A stretch of 64,000 nt of DNA from Asaia prunellae JCM 25354 (GTDB taxonomy: Bacteria; Pseudomonadota; Alphaproteobacteria; Acetobacterales; Acetobacteraceae). The position numbers and the translations under genes are program-made. Of this stretch, positions 30,801 to 38,399 are shown piece by piece; positions within the stretch are counted from its first letter, which is position 1; each line of letters opens with the position of its first letter. The DNA lies in the NCBI RefSeq assembly GCF_000613885.1, contig NZ_BAJV01000001.1, positions 186,001 through 250,000 on the forward strand, given 5' to 3'. Under the pieces are notes generated by a model. The model did no database searches, was not told where the DNA came from, and worked only from the letters and a program-made list of their open reading frames with translations.

Positions 30801-31221
30801 GACTGGATGTGTGCACATGCGCATCAACAGCAAAGATACCGATGAAAACACCTGTTTTCTGTCCCGATAGCCTGGCGGGAACAACCCGGGCATTTTCCAT
30901 CGCCTCCCAGGTTACTTCGAGCAATAATTTCTGTTGGGGATCGAGGATCTGTGCCTCTCTGGGGGAGATACCGAAGAAGAGAGGTTCGAACTCGTGTATG
31001 TTCTGCTTTAGGAAACTGCCTCGCCGCATATAGGTCTTCGAAGGAGCCTCAATTTCCTCGTCATAGAAGCGTCTTACGCTCCAGCGCTCCTCGGGAATAT
31101 CTGTAATCGCCTCTCCCTCATCGCAAAGAAAAGACCAGAGTTCATCGACGTTCCTGATGTTCGGCGCCAGGCGGCAGCCAATTCCAACAATAGCAATATC
31201 AGATGTTTTCTTGCGCAACAT
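24874..31221 (-). CDS. Reducing type I polyketide synthase, KS-AT-DH-ER-KR-ACP (mycocerosic acid synthase-like)
   Basis: One intact 2115-residue frame. KS ~5-435 has active Cys182 (DTACSSS), His317 (HGTGT) and His355 (NLGHTE). AT ~545-845 has Ser636 (GHSMGE) and FHS at 738-740, a malonyl-like reading. DH ~905-1175 has His934 in HCIDNVVLLP, where the usual Gly is Asn, and Asp1099. A KR structural half lies at ~1200-1390. ER ~1413-1738 has HSAAGGVGLA; KR ~1760-1940 has GGQGGLG, Tyr1907 and Asn1911; ACP has Ser2067 in LGVDSL. There is no methyltransferase and no thioesterase. Order and length match mycobacterial MAS, which makes saturated fatty chains iteratively on a FAAL-supplied starter. A degenerate ligase precedes it and a FAAL lies at 41.9 kb. 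Confidence 0.95.
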   Translation of the reverse strand: MLRKKTSDIAIVGIGCRLAPNIRNVDELWSFLCDEGEAITDIPEERWSVRRFYDEEIEAPSKTYMRRGSFLKQNIHEFEPLFFGISPREAQILDPQQKLLLEVTWEAMENARVVPARLSGQKTGVFIGIFAVDAHVHTSSPYNLPTVRDHFAATATPSTMLSARLAHVFDFQGPCMSIDTACSSSLVALHQACRSLNEGEIDVAVTGGVSLMICPQTSIIMSKGHFIARDGRSKSFDAAADGYGRGEGGVVFILKRLEDAERDGDTIHAIVSATGVNSDGRTQFLTSPDAGAQSRLMTEVLEIAQVEPNDVAYVETHGTGTPAGDPIETYALSQSIARFKDEKLVIGAIKANLGHTEAAAGALGTLKAALCLRHQMAPPQPRLQTINPSIHLDEWNLDVPRGEMRSIATKGVARYAGVNSFGYGGTNAIALLRRPEPGKAVSSKAVRAKRINDKIPFLLTAFSKPSLPLMAAAYRDRLSDESCPRLGDLAFSLATSRTLFRHRLLVLARDEQDLGEKLDAYLQDQRHEDMFQATVEAQSGLGIVFVYSGVGPQWWGMGRYLLSHAPEPVLAKARRCDTLFRALSGFSICDEILKEEDSSRINNTAILQPAIFVIQILVTEYLAQQGIMPDAVLGHSMGEVAAAYIAGALSLDDAVKVIYHRSALQGSLDGTGRMLAVGLSAEAVQEIIDTQAPELCVAAVNAPNTCTVAGPEAGIKILSAYLSEKGLFNRILNVEVPFHSPAMDRIESDLKSALESLAPKAASIPFYSTVSGTLTAEDHRVDSGYWFSNARQPVLFASAAEACLNDGFTQFVEISPHPVIGRSLKSVADKHQAKLSVISTLNRQEKEEKCLENAVAAIILQTARLDWRSITGGELIDLPAYRWSREEFWVENERERRFRQGGDSHPLIGFGAMTPGKSWVVDLTGLNVPWLKDHCIDNVVLLPAAGFVEAALAVGHEVEGQTGIILENFEITAPLVVQTGDNPVMHLDYDEAKKTLRFFSAKEEYSEMWLDHGRVDILSAAPWPMPVLDKDEAHDCLAKGLEGAGLYEKVRAFGFHYGPRFQTLQRFAVQGEVAYARIALTEAELDAAPAYYLHPALLDGAMHALIGLIPESYNDHMYVPVGFERLSCFSKGVTEIVARVEITSISQSQIEANMRLYTIEGMPVAEVRGMRFAEVPRVRKDTAQVAEKQEYFTKWTETEPSILFAEPKTILVTGPRTAPLKKLVALLEDNGVTVLSVPRSGDITAETIGLEPGLSLDAILYHAGSFPDGAFDTIVDQVNALVKFGKRLLIDGGEQQPQFIFVSENALFFDPEEMLAKPAIVSPDGAALVGFFKGFVDERPEFRGKVIDIDTLATPDSLTALAGEILHDDSEAEVALREGRRFVPRFMPIEGQPDRKLAQLPGSPGIKLQKSRTGTLDGLYYTAFDVRPPGRGEITIRILATSLNFKDMLKGISVLPEKFLLDTYHTTEMGMECCLEVVAVGKGVKRFEVGKRYLTSHPGCFASHMTLPAKDLRVMPLDLFETAGRPLTVIEAAGLPIAIGTALYCLHDLAHLKKGEILLVHSAAGGVGLAAIEIAKIIGARIFATASSDEKRQILLDRGCEAVWDSRSLAFYEGILDATDGKGVDVVLNSLPGEMQAHSLALLCNTGRFVEIGKKDIWEKRDLSQFSFNGNVSFHSFDLDLMMARDRRRAVALFGRIPYLSRRFDTVILPHKVFPASEVREAFKFMSSAKHIGKIIVSYEDLSDVRAQRQPVRPVDPEAAYLVTGGQGGLGLATAAWLAGNGARHLHLMGRGKRNDAETVAKIKALKKAGARITLHYGDVSVRDDVARIKAAILEAGRPLKGVFHAAGVLDDRLISKFTEESLRKVMTPKILGGRHLDELTRDCPLDYFVLYSSIVTVTGNIGQSSYLAANAWLDALASARRKEGFPAISVQWGPIAEVGMLAQEAGVVQLFENAGFRLLPGDEALSLLPDLLNRDRDTVAAMAIDWETCFAHHGALERNPKFALIRREKNVRNSSAQKLAHLQALSPEERYDFILENVKTILGGVLKMAPDSIDPGARPNELGVDSLAGVEIQTAIKTEFNVEISLLVLSRNEPVREIAKNVLRQISLNALASA

Positions 31222-31260
31222 GACAAAGACCCAAAATATTACAAATAATCACAAGGAAGA

Positions 31261-32775
31261 CTATCGACACCTCACGGTCATTACCCGTGAAACTTTCTTG
31301 TCTCTCCGCTCTTCAGCGACGGCCTGTTTCCGACCGCTGAAAAGCCGAGGAAAGCCGCTGACGATCGATCCGTCCATCAAGGGACCAGGCATATGATCGA
31401 CTGACATAACCCTGACCGGCGGCAGAGTCGGATAATAGGCTCGCAGTGCCTGGGCCAGCTGTTCAGCACTGAAATCGTCTGACGAGGTACGGACGATGTT
31501 GAGCTGATTTCTGCCGTCTTCGGCCAGTGATACAAAACTGCCGACATCACGCTGCCCTAACAAGGTTCGTGCGATGTCATCAATCACGCCCAGATCGAAT
31601 TTTTCTCCTCCCAGAGAAACGAGATCATCGATACGGCCGGTAATACGAAGCTTCTTGTCTGATTCGAGAATGCCACGATCACCCGGATAAAACCAACCTT
31701 CTGCAAAATGCCGGGATTGTTTTTCCTGGATATCAACATAACCATCGAGCAGGCCTGAACCTTTGACGCGGACGATACCCTCCTCTCCCTGAGGCAAGGG
31801 CACACCATGGTCATCGACCACCTGTAATGTAATCCAGGGCAGAGCCATACCAACCGCATCTTCGGTCTCGAAAGATGCAGCATCTCCAATCGCTATCGCC
31901 CCGACTTCATCGGTGCCATAGGCTGTCGTGACATTGCGCGTAAGCCGGGCAAGTGTCTTTTCTCTCAGGGATGAGCTCAGTTTACCGCCTGTTACAACAA
32001 GCTTCAGCGTGTCCAACGGTGCCATACCCGGCGGCAGGACTTCAATGATATGAGCAAGATGACTGGGTGTCACGACAGCAACCGTCGCAATCTTACGAGC
32101 AATCAGAATGCCTATATCTGTGTGACTTACGAAATTAAGAGGCGAACCACCACATAATGCACTGCAGCCGACAATAAACCCGGTCAATGAAACAATACCA
32201 ATTGTGGACAGGACATGCGGTCTTTCAGCTGTGATGCCCCCCATAATCTGATCTTGAAAGATCATATGCATGATGGCCATCTCTACCTGACGAAAGCTCA
32301 TCGACAGGACACGTCGCTCTGCATCCGTTCCGGCAGCAATGCCGTAACGGCATATCGTATCGCAATCAATGGCAACATCGAGCGGTCTGGCCTCAGCCTG
32401 ACGTACACGAGTCAGCCAGACCTCATTGATCTCCAAGACCTGGGTATTCTGAAGCGACAGCCCCCCGAAAGAAAGAACCATATCCGGCTCAAGAAGCTGG
32501 ATATCACGGAGGAAAGAAGGGTCAGAACTCTCAGGCAAAGACACACTTGCCACCCCTAGAGACGCAAGGGACAGGACGAAAACCCAATGCCAGTAGAGAT
32601 TGCCGCAATGGATACCGACAAGCTTCGGTCTGGCTTCGCGCAGTTTGTCCAGGGCAGCAGAGACTTTCATCACATCGTGGTCGAACTGGGCAAAGGTCCA
32701 GTCTTGTGAGAGGCTGTCAAAAGCCAGGGATTGAGGGTTCTGCCTCGCGTGACGCAGTGCCATGACATGAAACAT
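31261..32775 (-). CDS. AMP-dependent ligase-like protein with degenerate motifs
   Basis: 504 residues with an acyl-CoA synthetase/adenylation fold. Late motifs are readable: TAYGTDEVG (A5), WFYPGDRG (A7) and ITGRIDDLVSLGGEKFD (A8). The phosphate-binding loop that should read like SSGTTGxPK is instead GIAAGTDAERRVL, and the C-terminal catalytic-lysine region reads SGFPRLFSGRKQ. It may therefore be a weak or dead adenylating enzyme, or one acting on an unusual substrate. ATG 32775 follows AGGGA. It ends 39 bases before the PKS start and is surely in the same transcript, so a loading or accessory role for the PKS is likely. Confidence 0.78.
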   Translation of the reverse strand: MFHVMALRHARQNPQSLAFDSLSQDWTFAQFDHDVMKVSAALDKLREARPKLVGIHCGNLYWHWVFVLSLASLGVASVSLPESSDPSFLRDIQLLEPDMVLSFGGLSLQNTQVLEINEVWLTRVRQAEARPLDVAIDCDTICRYGIAAGTDAERRVLSMSFRQVEMAIMHMIFQDQIMGGITAERPHVLSTIGIVSLTGFIVGCSALCGGSPLNFVSHTDIGILIARKIATVAVVTPSHLAHIIEVLPPGMAPLDTLKLVVTGGKLSSSLREKTLARLTRNVTTAYGTDEVGAIAIGDAASFETEDAVGMALPWITLQVVDDHGVPLPQGEEGIVRVKGSGLLDGYVDIQEKQSRHFAEGWFYPGDRGILESDKKLRITGRIDDLVSLGGEKFDLGVIDDIARTLLGQRDVGSFVSLAEDGRNQLNIVRTSSDDFSAEQLAQALRAYYPTLPPVRVMSVDHMPGPLMDGSIVSGFPRLFSGRKQAVAEERRDKKVSRVMTVRCR

Positions 32776-32800
32776 TTTAATCAATCCCTGAACAAAAATG

Positions 32801-32821
32801 GGGCGGCCATGACAGCCGCCC
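32801..32821 (-). terminator. Terminator after the 33-35 kb Hint gene
   Basis: GGGCGGC (32801-32807) pairs with GCCGCCC (32815-32821). On the minus strand the stem is followed by CATTTTTG. It lies 41 bases past the Hint stop and just before the ligase ribosome site, so the ligase-PKS pair may partly depend on read-through or have its own promoter. Confidence 0.65.
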
Positions 32822-32861
32822 TGTTTACCCACAAACCACGGGGCAGTTTTGAAACTACAAC

Positions 32862-35075
32862 CTATCCTGCCTGTGCCCCATAAAACGGGGCCGTAGACTC
32901 CGCCAGGTAAGGCCCACCAGCAAGAACCTCTATAGCCAGAATACACACTGCATCTGATTGTCGGTCACTCAAATCAAGCACTGCAGAGCCTGTAGTCCAG
33001 CGTTGTCGTCCGTCTTCCACATTGGCCCATCCTTCAAGCGTTTCATCAATGAGATGATTACTGATATAGCGGGTCTTGTCAGACTCCCATATCTGGATAT
33101 CTCCTACAAGTACTCCGAGATGACGCCTGTCATCATAGAAGGGGCCAATAACGTCGGCCGGACGAGAGACGCGCGATACAATGCGAACCTTGCGGGTATC
33201 GGGCGGTAACATGAATACGCTCGAACGATTGACTGTCCGCATTTTACGCATCACTCGGCCATGATCGTCAACAAGGTGCAGATCAGGATCTTCCGTGATT
33301 TCCGGTTCGCGCTTGATTTCTCCCAGCCCGAGAGCTGCCGCTCTGTGCGCAAGGGATGCGTGGAGCGGCTCGACAAAGCGACGCTCAACCCGCAGCGGCG
33401 CCGCTCCATCGCTTACCCAATCCCGCTCAGCGGCATTGAGGATATGCACGACCGAATTGGCCTGGGCAAAACGCTTGCGATCACCAGTATCGAGATAACT
33501 TTCGGTCAGCGCCCCCTCTGACCAGAGAATGGAATGCTCATTCGTCTCAATATGATAATAATCGAAATGAGTAATTGTCCGGTCATAGTAAATGCTGCGC
33601 CCATTAACCAGCATACGGGCAGGTACAAACGCACCGTTCAGGAACATGGCATGTTCTGGTGTGACAAGCAGATCCCTGTGCGGAATATTTTCACCAAGCG
33701 CACTACGCAGAATACGAACCGGATAACCTGCTTCATCGTCATCCAGCCAGGAACGCACAATGGTCGAGCGATGCCCCAGCCACACAATCTCACGGAAAAC
33801 TTCTTCTCCATTGACGCAAGCGGCTACGCGATCACCGACCCTGAGATCTTCGATAGCGACCTCACCATGCTCCGTGCGGATCATTGTTCCCTTGAGAAAG
33901 CACTTGTCATAGACGAGGATCGTACTGCCATCCACTGGATCTCTCTCCAGATGATAATCCGTCGCTGCGTTCGCTTCCGTCCCACTGACCGGGGCTGACC
34001 ACAGAACCTGTCCATTTTCGTCGACAATACTGATCTGGGTGCTGCTGTAGACGATGCGCTGCCCCTCGGTCCATCCGAGGGTATCAACATCAATACGCCC
34101 CTTCCAGCCAATATGAACCCCTTGCAACACAGCACCCGACTGAACGATGAGTAACCCGCCAGCACCCTCACCTTCTTCCGCAATACCGGAAATCGTGACA
34201 TTCGTCAGAGTAGCACCGGAATTAACCGTCATGGTACCACCACGCGCAATAGAAACCGTTTGGGCAGATGCCATTGCATCGAGCGTAACCTCACCATCCG
34301 CCGCAATATTTGCCGTATTAATCTTGCCTCCGGCGAGAGCATGAGCACTCCCACCAGCTCCGACTGAAAGATTACTTGTCACTGCAGCACGCTCGACCTG
34401 CACAAGACCACCAGCAGAGACGATAGTATCGCTTGCCTGACCACCAGGACCCAGGATCTGCGTCCCTGCGCTGAAGATGGTCTTCATCGAGACGCCGCCA
34501 GACGCTACAGTTTGAAGCCCACCAATCAGACTGCCTATATCCGTTCCTCCGCTCTCCAGAACCTCGGTCGAACCGATATCAAATTTACTTGCGGATATAA
34601 CACCAGGACCTGAAAAACTCTGCCCTTTTAGTGTGAACCCTCCCCCTGCAATACCATACCCACCGGCTTGCACATGAGCATCCAGCACAAGGCCGGGACG
34701 CCCTCCGTGAGCAGGTATCTGGCTTGCAAGCACACCTCCCTGGGGCCCTACTGTAACGCCGCTGACAAGGCCATTATTGATGGCTGCAAAACCACCGCTG
34801 TCATAGGCGGTTCCTCCCATGACTGAGCCATCGCCACCGGCAAGAACCACACCGCCTGACACCACGGTGGCTCCCGACGCCATTGCAGCTGCGGAAGCAA
34901 TCAGCATGGCAGGATTATTGGTGCCACCTGCACCCAGACCTGCAACGTAGCTGTCAATCGTTACAGCATCCGCGCCTTGTGTAATGAGCGTCGCACCGCT
35001 CAACACACGGTAACTGTAAGGACCGATTGCGGTAATGGACGCTGCGCCCGTCATACCATCAGAAGTAATACCCAT
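32862..35075 (-). CDS. Strand-loop-strand repeat protein with Hint_2 domain and conserved C-terminal domain
   Basis: 737 residues, no classical signal peptide. Residues ~20-330 are Gly/Ser/Ala-rich repeats of the AIDA-type strand-loop-strand pattern (SGATLITQGADA, SAGTQILGPGGQASDT, NSGATLTNVTISG), the usual target of O-heptosyltransferases. A Hint domain follows from Cys392 (DKCFLKGTMIRTEHGEVAIEDL), with TPEH at 472-475 and YYHIETNEHSI at 506-515. A C-terminal domain of ~190 residues contains ADVIGPFYDDRRHLGVLVGDI. The order suggests that Hint cleaves the passenger from the tail at Cys392. No outer-membrane barrel is encoded, so secretion must use another system. Paralogue of the next gene. 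Confidence 0.85.
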   Translation of the reverse strand: MGITSDGMTGAASITAIGPYSYRVLSGATLITQGADAVTIDSYVAGLGAGGTNNPAMLIASAAAMASGATVVSGGVVLAGGDGSVMGGTAYDSGGFAAINNGLVSGVTVGPQGGVLASQIPAHGGRPGLVLDAHVQAGGYGIAGGGFTLKGQSFSGPGVISASKFDIGSTEVLESGGTDIGSLIGGLQTVASGGVSMKTIFSAGTQILGPGGQASDTIVSAGGLVQVERAAVTSNLSVGAGGSAHALAGGKINTANIAADGEVTLDAMASAQTVSIARGGTMTVNSGATLTNVTISGIAEEGEGAGGLLIVQSGAVLQGVHIGWKGRIDVDTLGWTEGQRIVYSSTQISIVDENGQVLWSAPVSGTEANAATDYHLERDPVDGSTILVYDKCFLKGTMIRTEHGEVAIEDLRVGDRVAACVNGEEVFREIVWLGHRSTIVRSWLDDDEAGYPVRILRSALGENIPHRDLLVTPEHAMFLNGAFVPARMLVNGRSIYYDRTITHFDYYHIETNEHSILWSEGALTESYLDTGDRKRFAQANSVVHILNAAERDWVSDGAAPLRVERRFVEPLHASLAHRAAALGLGEIKREPEITEDPDLHLVDDHGRVMRKMRTVNRSSVFMLPPDTRKVRIVSRVSRPADVIGPFYDDRRHLGVLVGDIQIWESDKTRYISNHLIDETLEGWANVEDGRQRWTTGSAVLDLSDRQSDAVCILAIEVLAGGPYLAESTAPFYGAQAG

Positions 35076-35563
35076 ATGCCAGCTCCCGCTCGAATATACG
35101 AGTACGCATCATTAAAACGAAAAGAGAATGACAAGACGAAAAACATGTCGCTGCGTCACAGATCAACGCCCAATTCGCAAGATACGAAATTCACTCGCCT
35201 ATGTTTTGTTAACTAAAAATCAATTGGCACATGGGGTTTTGTTAATCAATACAAGTATATATAGGGAATTTTTATGATGATTGACGATCTCGCGTTTCTT
35301 TTTGGAAAACCATTTCTTCGACTTCAGTTAGAACCTTGTTAAGCTGGCTTTTTTTCCGGTGATGCCGCTCACAAGGATACACACACACCTAAACCACTAT
35401 TTTTATTTTTCGATAAGAAACCGAAGCAGAATATGTCTGCAACACTCGTTCGAGCTAATTCGCACATCAATATAGAACTACAGAATCTGTTACGGGATAA
35501 GTTCTCGCCTACTCGTACCACGAGCATTGTCTGCCGGGCGTGAGAAGGCGAGAACTACGATGT
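35076..35563. other. AT-rich gap between the two Hint paralogues
   Basis: 488 bases without a credible gene. The left part holds the promoter of the 737-residue Hint gene, with GGAG seven bases before its ATG. Near the right end are the hairpin listed separately and several A/T tracts. Confidence 0.4.
35500..35556 (-). terminator. Branched hairpin downstream of the 748-residue Hint gene
   Basis: AGTTCTCGCC (35500-35509) pairs perfectly with GGCGAGAACT (35547-35556). Inside, CTCGT (35512-35516) pairs with ACGAG (35520-35524). It starts 7 bases past the Hint stop. No T run is visible, so termination is a guess; mRNA protection is an alternative. Confidence 0.45.
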
Positions 35564-37810
35564 TTAGGCCAGTACTGCCGATTTAGCTTCAGATGAAGAC
35601 TCCAGCATGTAAGGACCTCCCGCCAGAATCTCGATCGACACCATGGCTATGGTATCGACGGCGCCGTCATCCCAAGGCAATTCTGCATAACCGGTTGTCC
35701 AGCGATGCGATTCTTCTTCCTTACCAGCCCAGCCGCTCAGATCATGTGATGTCAGATGGGCATCTATGAGACGCGTACGCCCAGCCTCCCACACCTGGAT
35801 CTGACCGACCAGAACCCCGAGCTCGCGTCGATCGTCGAGATAGGGCCCGACAACGTCGATGGGACGAGAGATACGAGAAGCAAGATAAAGCTTCTGCGCC
35901 CCGGACGGCACCATGAAAACATGCGTATTCTTGACGATACGTAGCGTACGGATCTCTCTGCCCTTGTCGTCAACAAGCCGTAGATCAGCTTCTTCTGTCA
36001 GAGCCGGCTTTGGAAGAGTCACACCAAGAGTGAGCTTTTCCGCTCTTTCAGAGAGCTCGGCAAAAAGAGGCTCGACAAAATCGCGCTCGACACGCAGCGG
36101 TGCGGCAGCATGCTCTTCCCAGTTTTTGGCAGGCGCATTCAGCAGACGTACCACGGTATCATTCTGCGAGAACGTGAGGCGATCACCTGTATCGAGATAA
36201 CTTTCACTCAGTGCACCATCAGACCATATGATCGAGTGCTGATCTGTTTCGACATGGAAGTACTCGAAATGGCTGATCGAACGATCATAGTAGATACTGC
36301 GACCATTCACCAGCATACGCGCAGGAACAAAGGCATTATTGAGGAATATTGCATGTTCCGGCGTTACGAGAAGATCCTTATACGGAACATTTTCTCCAAA
36401 AGCGTCCTTCACAATACGAACCGGATATCCACACTCGTCATCATGGAGCCCTGGCCGGATGGTGGCAGCACGATGCCCGATCCAGATGATCTCACGATAG
36501 ATTTCCTTTCCATCCGAGAAGGCCGCCACGCGATCACCTACTGCGAGATCCTCGACCGCACATTCACCCTTCTCGGTACGAATCATCGTACCCTTAAGGA
36601 AGCATTTATCATAAACAATTGAGAGACTTCCGTCTGAGTCTGGCTGCACACGAAAATCACTGGCACTCGAAGCAGCCGGGACACCAACAACAGGACCGGA
36701 CCAGAGTTTGTTTCCGCTTGCATCCGTGATTGTCAGCGTATTGCCGCTATAAACAGTCTTGGCTCCGGAGACATACTGGACACCGTCGATATCAAGCCGG
36801 CTCTTGTAACCCATGGACGTAACGCCGTTGAGTACAGCTCCTGACTGGAGAACCAGAAGTCCGCCAACACTACCGCCAGAATCAATGCCTGAAATGACAG
36901 CATTCACGAGTGTTGCACCCGAACCGATCGTAAATGTGCCCCCACCGGAAATGGTAACATTGGAAATCACAGCAGCAGAATCCGCAGAAGCTGCCGCTGC
37001 TGCCTGAACCTGGAGATTGGTGACAAGACCACTAGCTGTCGCACGCAAAGAACCGCCAGAAGCAAGCGTAACCGCTGATGCAGTCCCCCCACTCACCATG
37101 ATTAGACCATTTGCCAGGGCCGTAGCCCCACTTGCAAAACCTCCGGACTGAAGGATCTGCGTACCTGCGCTGAAGATCGACTTCAGGGCCGAGCCGGCAG
37201 AACTGACGATCTGGGTACCACCGATAATACTCCCGACCTCAGTACCGGCCGAGTTAACAAGCTCCGTCGAGCCAACATCGAATGTTCCTCCGGACATGAT
37301 GCCGGGACCCGCAAAATCCTGCCCCTTGACCGTAAATTTACCACCCACCGCACCATATCCACCGGCCTGGACATGCGTGTTGCGGACAACCCCAGGACCA
37401 CCGCCGGAACCCGCAGCCCCGCCTGCATACACAGCGCCCATTGAGCCGATCGTCGCGCCGTCAACAAAACCACCATTGATAGCAGCAATAGAGCCACTGT
37501 TAGTGGCCATTCCGCCTACAACAGTACCGCCATAGACACCCAGAGCTGCACCACCAAACCCGACTTCAGGCCCGGAAACAATACCACCTGCCGACGCCAT
37601 CACGAGTGCCGGGTAATTTGTGCCACCAGACTGTCCGGGTATCGTACCCGAACTATTGTTGGGTCCGTTACCGAAGCCGGAAACAATAGGACCCGAAATG
37701 ACATAGCCTGCACCCTGAACAACCAGGGTAGCACCGCTCAGAACTGAATATTGCCCACCACTACTGGTGATTGTAGCACCACTGGCTGTAACATCCGATG
37801 TAATTGCCAT
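35564..37810 (-). CDS. Strand-loop-strand repeat protein with Hint_2 domain (paralogue)
   Basis: 748 residues from ATG 37810, chosen because GGAGG sits five bases upstream; a start at 37822 would add four residues. Layout is as in its neighbour: repeats at ~20-340 (SGATLVVQGAGYVI, SAGTQILQSGGFASGA, GSGATLVNAVISGID), Hint from Cys403 (DKCFLKGTMIRTEKGECAVEDL), TPEH at 483-486, EYFHVETDQHSI at 516-527, and a C-terminal domain with IDVVGPYLDDRRELGVLVGQI and HRWTTG. The Hint and C-terminal parts are much more alike between the two proteins than the repeats are. That fits a conserved processing or export module carrying variable passengers. It is divergent from the glycosyltransferase cluster. Confidence 0.86.
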   Translation of the reverse strand: MAITSDVTASGATITSSGGQYSVLSGATLVVQGAGYVISGPIVSGFGNGPNNSSGTIPGQSGGTNYPALVMASAGGIVSGPEVGFGGAALGVYGGTVVGGMATNSGSIAAINGGFVDGATIGSMGAVYAGGAAGSGGGPGVVRNTHVQAGGYGAVGGKFTVKGQDFAGPGIMSGGTFDVGSTELVNSAGTEVGSIIGGTQIVSSAGSALKSIFSAGTQILQSGGFASGATALANGLIMVSGGTASAVTLASGGSLRATASGLVTNLQVQAAAAASADSAAVISNVTISGGGTFTIGSGATLVNAVISGIDSGGSVGGLLVLQSGAVLNGVTSMGYKSRLDIDGVQYVSGAKTVYSGNTLTITDASGNKLWSGPVVGVPAASSASDFRVQPDSDGSLSIVYDKCFLKGTMIRTEKGECAVEDLAVGDRVAAFSDGKEIYREIIWIGHRAATIRPGLHDDECGYPVRIVKDAFGENVPYKDLLVTPEHAIFLNNAFVPARMLVNGRSIYYDRSISHFEYFHVETDQHSIIWSDGALSESYLDTGDRLTFSQNDTVVRLLNAPAKNWEEHAAAPLRVERDFVEPLFAELSERAEKLTLGVTLPKPALTEEADLRLVDDKGREIRTLRIVKNTHVFMVPSGAQKLYLASRISRPIDVVGPYLDDRRELGVLVGQIQVWEAGRTRLIDAHLTSHDLSGWAGKEEESHRWTTGYAELPWDDGAVDTIAMVSIEILAGGPYMLESSSEAKSAVLA

Positions 37811-38399
37811 TCCGGCCTCCACAAAATACCCGACGCGGCAAACCCAGAATTTCCCACCGGAATCCCCGTGGAAATGAGTCCCGCAGTTTCACGCGGTCTG
37901 CCGCGCATTCAGCCAGTCTATCTCTGGCAATTATCGTTTCCTATTTACCAACACTCAGGTGACACACAAAACGAAAGAACGCAATGGATAATTAGTTACC
38001 GATCCTTTCCAAAAATGAAACACTATGCATTATTTATTTATACTATAGTAAAAATTACTTTATCTAGAGTAAATTTCATGTAAATTTTCGGTAAAGTCTG
38101 AAAACGTACAGGAGAATTATCATTTATGTATATTTATTCTCAAAAACAAAGATTGATACATTGTTTTTTTTGATAAAAAAAACTTACTTCCTCTCGATTA
38201 ACTATTTATTATTTTCCCATAGACAAATCTCCATGCGATAATACTTTATGCGCTTTATCAAATCCTATTCCCCATTACATGTAGCCACCCATATTATTAA
38301 CCTTACAATAGACAGGAAATCCGCACCTAAAAATATTGCGTTTAATGCCCTCAGAGTTCAGTATCGACCCTGATGTCCTGGAATTGAAGTGGTCGCGAA
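37811..38399. other. AT-rich divergent intergenic region, Hint genes / glycosyltransferase cluster
   Basis: 589 bases, no supportable gene (a 110-codon open frame on the plus strand has no domain character). It is very AT-rich from about 38010 to 38340, with several A/T tracts. It must carry promoters for both the adhesin-like gene and the modification genes, so the two sides may share a regulator. Confidence 0.45.

Noticed and set aside
35564-37810. Gly/Ser-rich repeats as a CRISPR or tandem DNA repeat array
   Set aside because: The repetition is at protein level and degenerate; no regular DNA repeat-spacer pattern is present.
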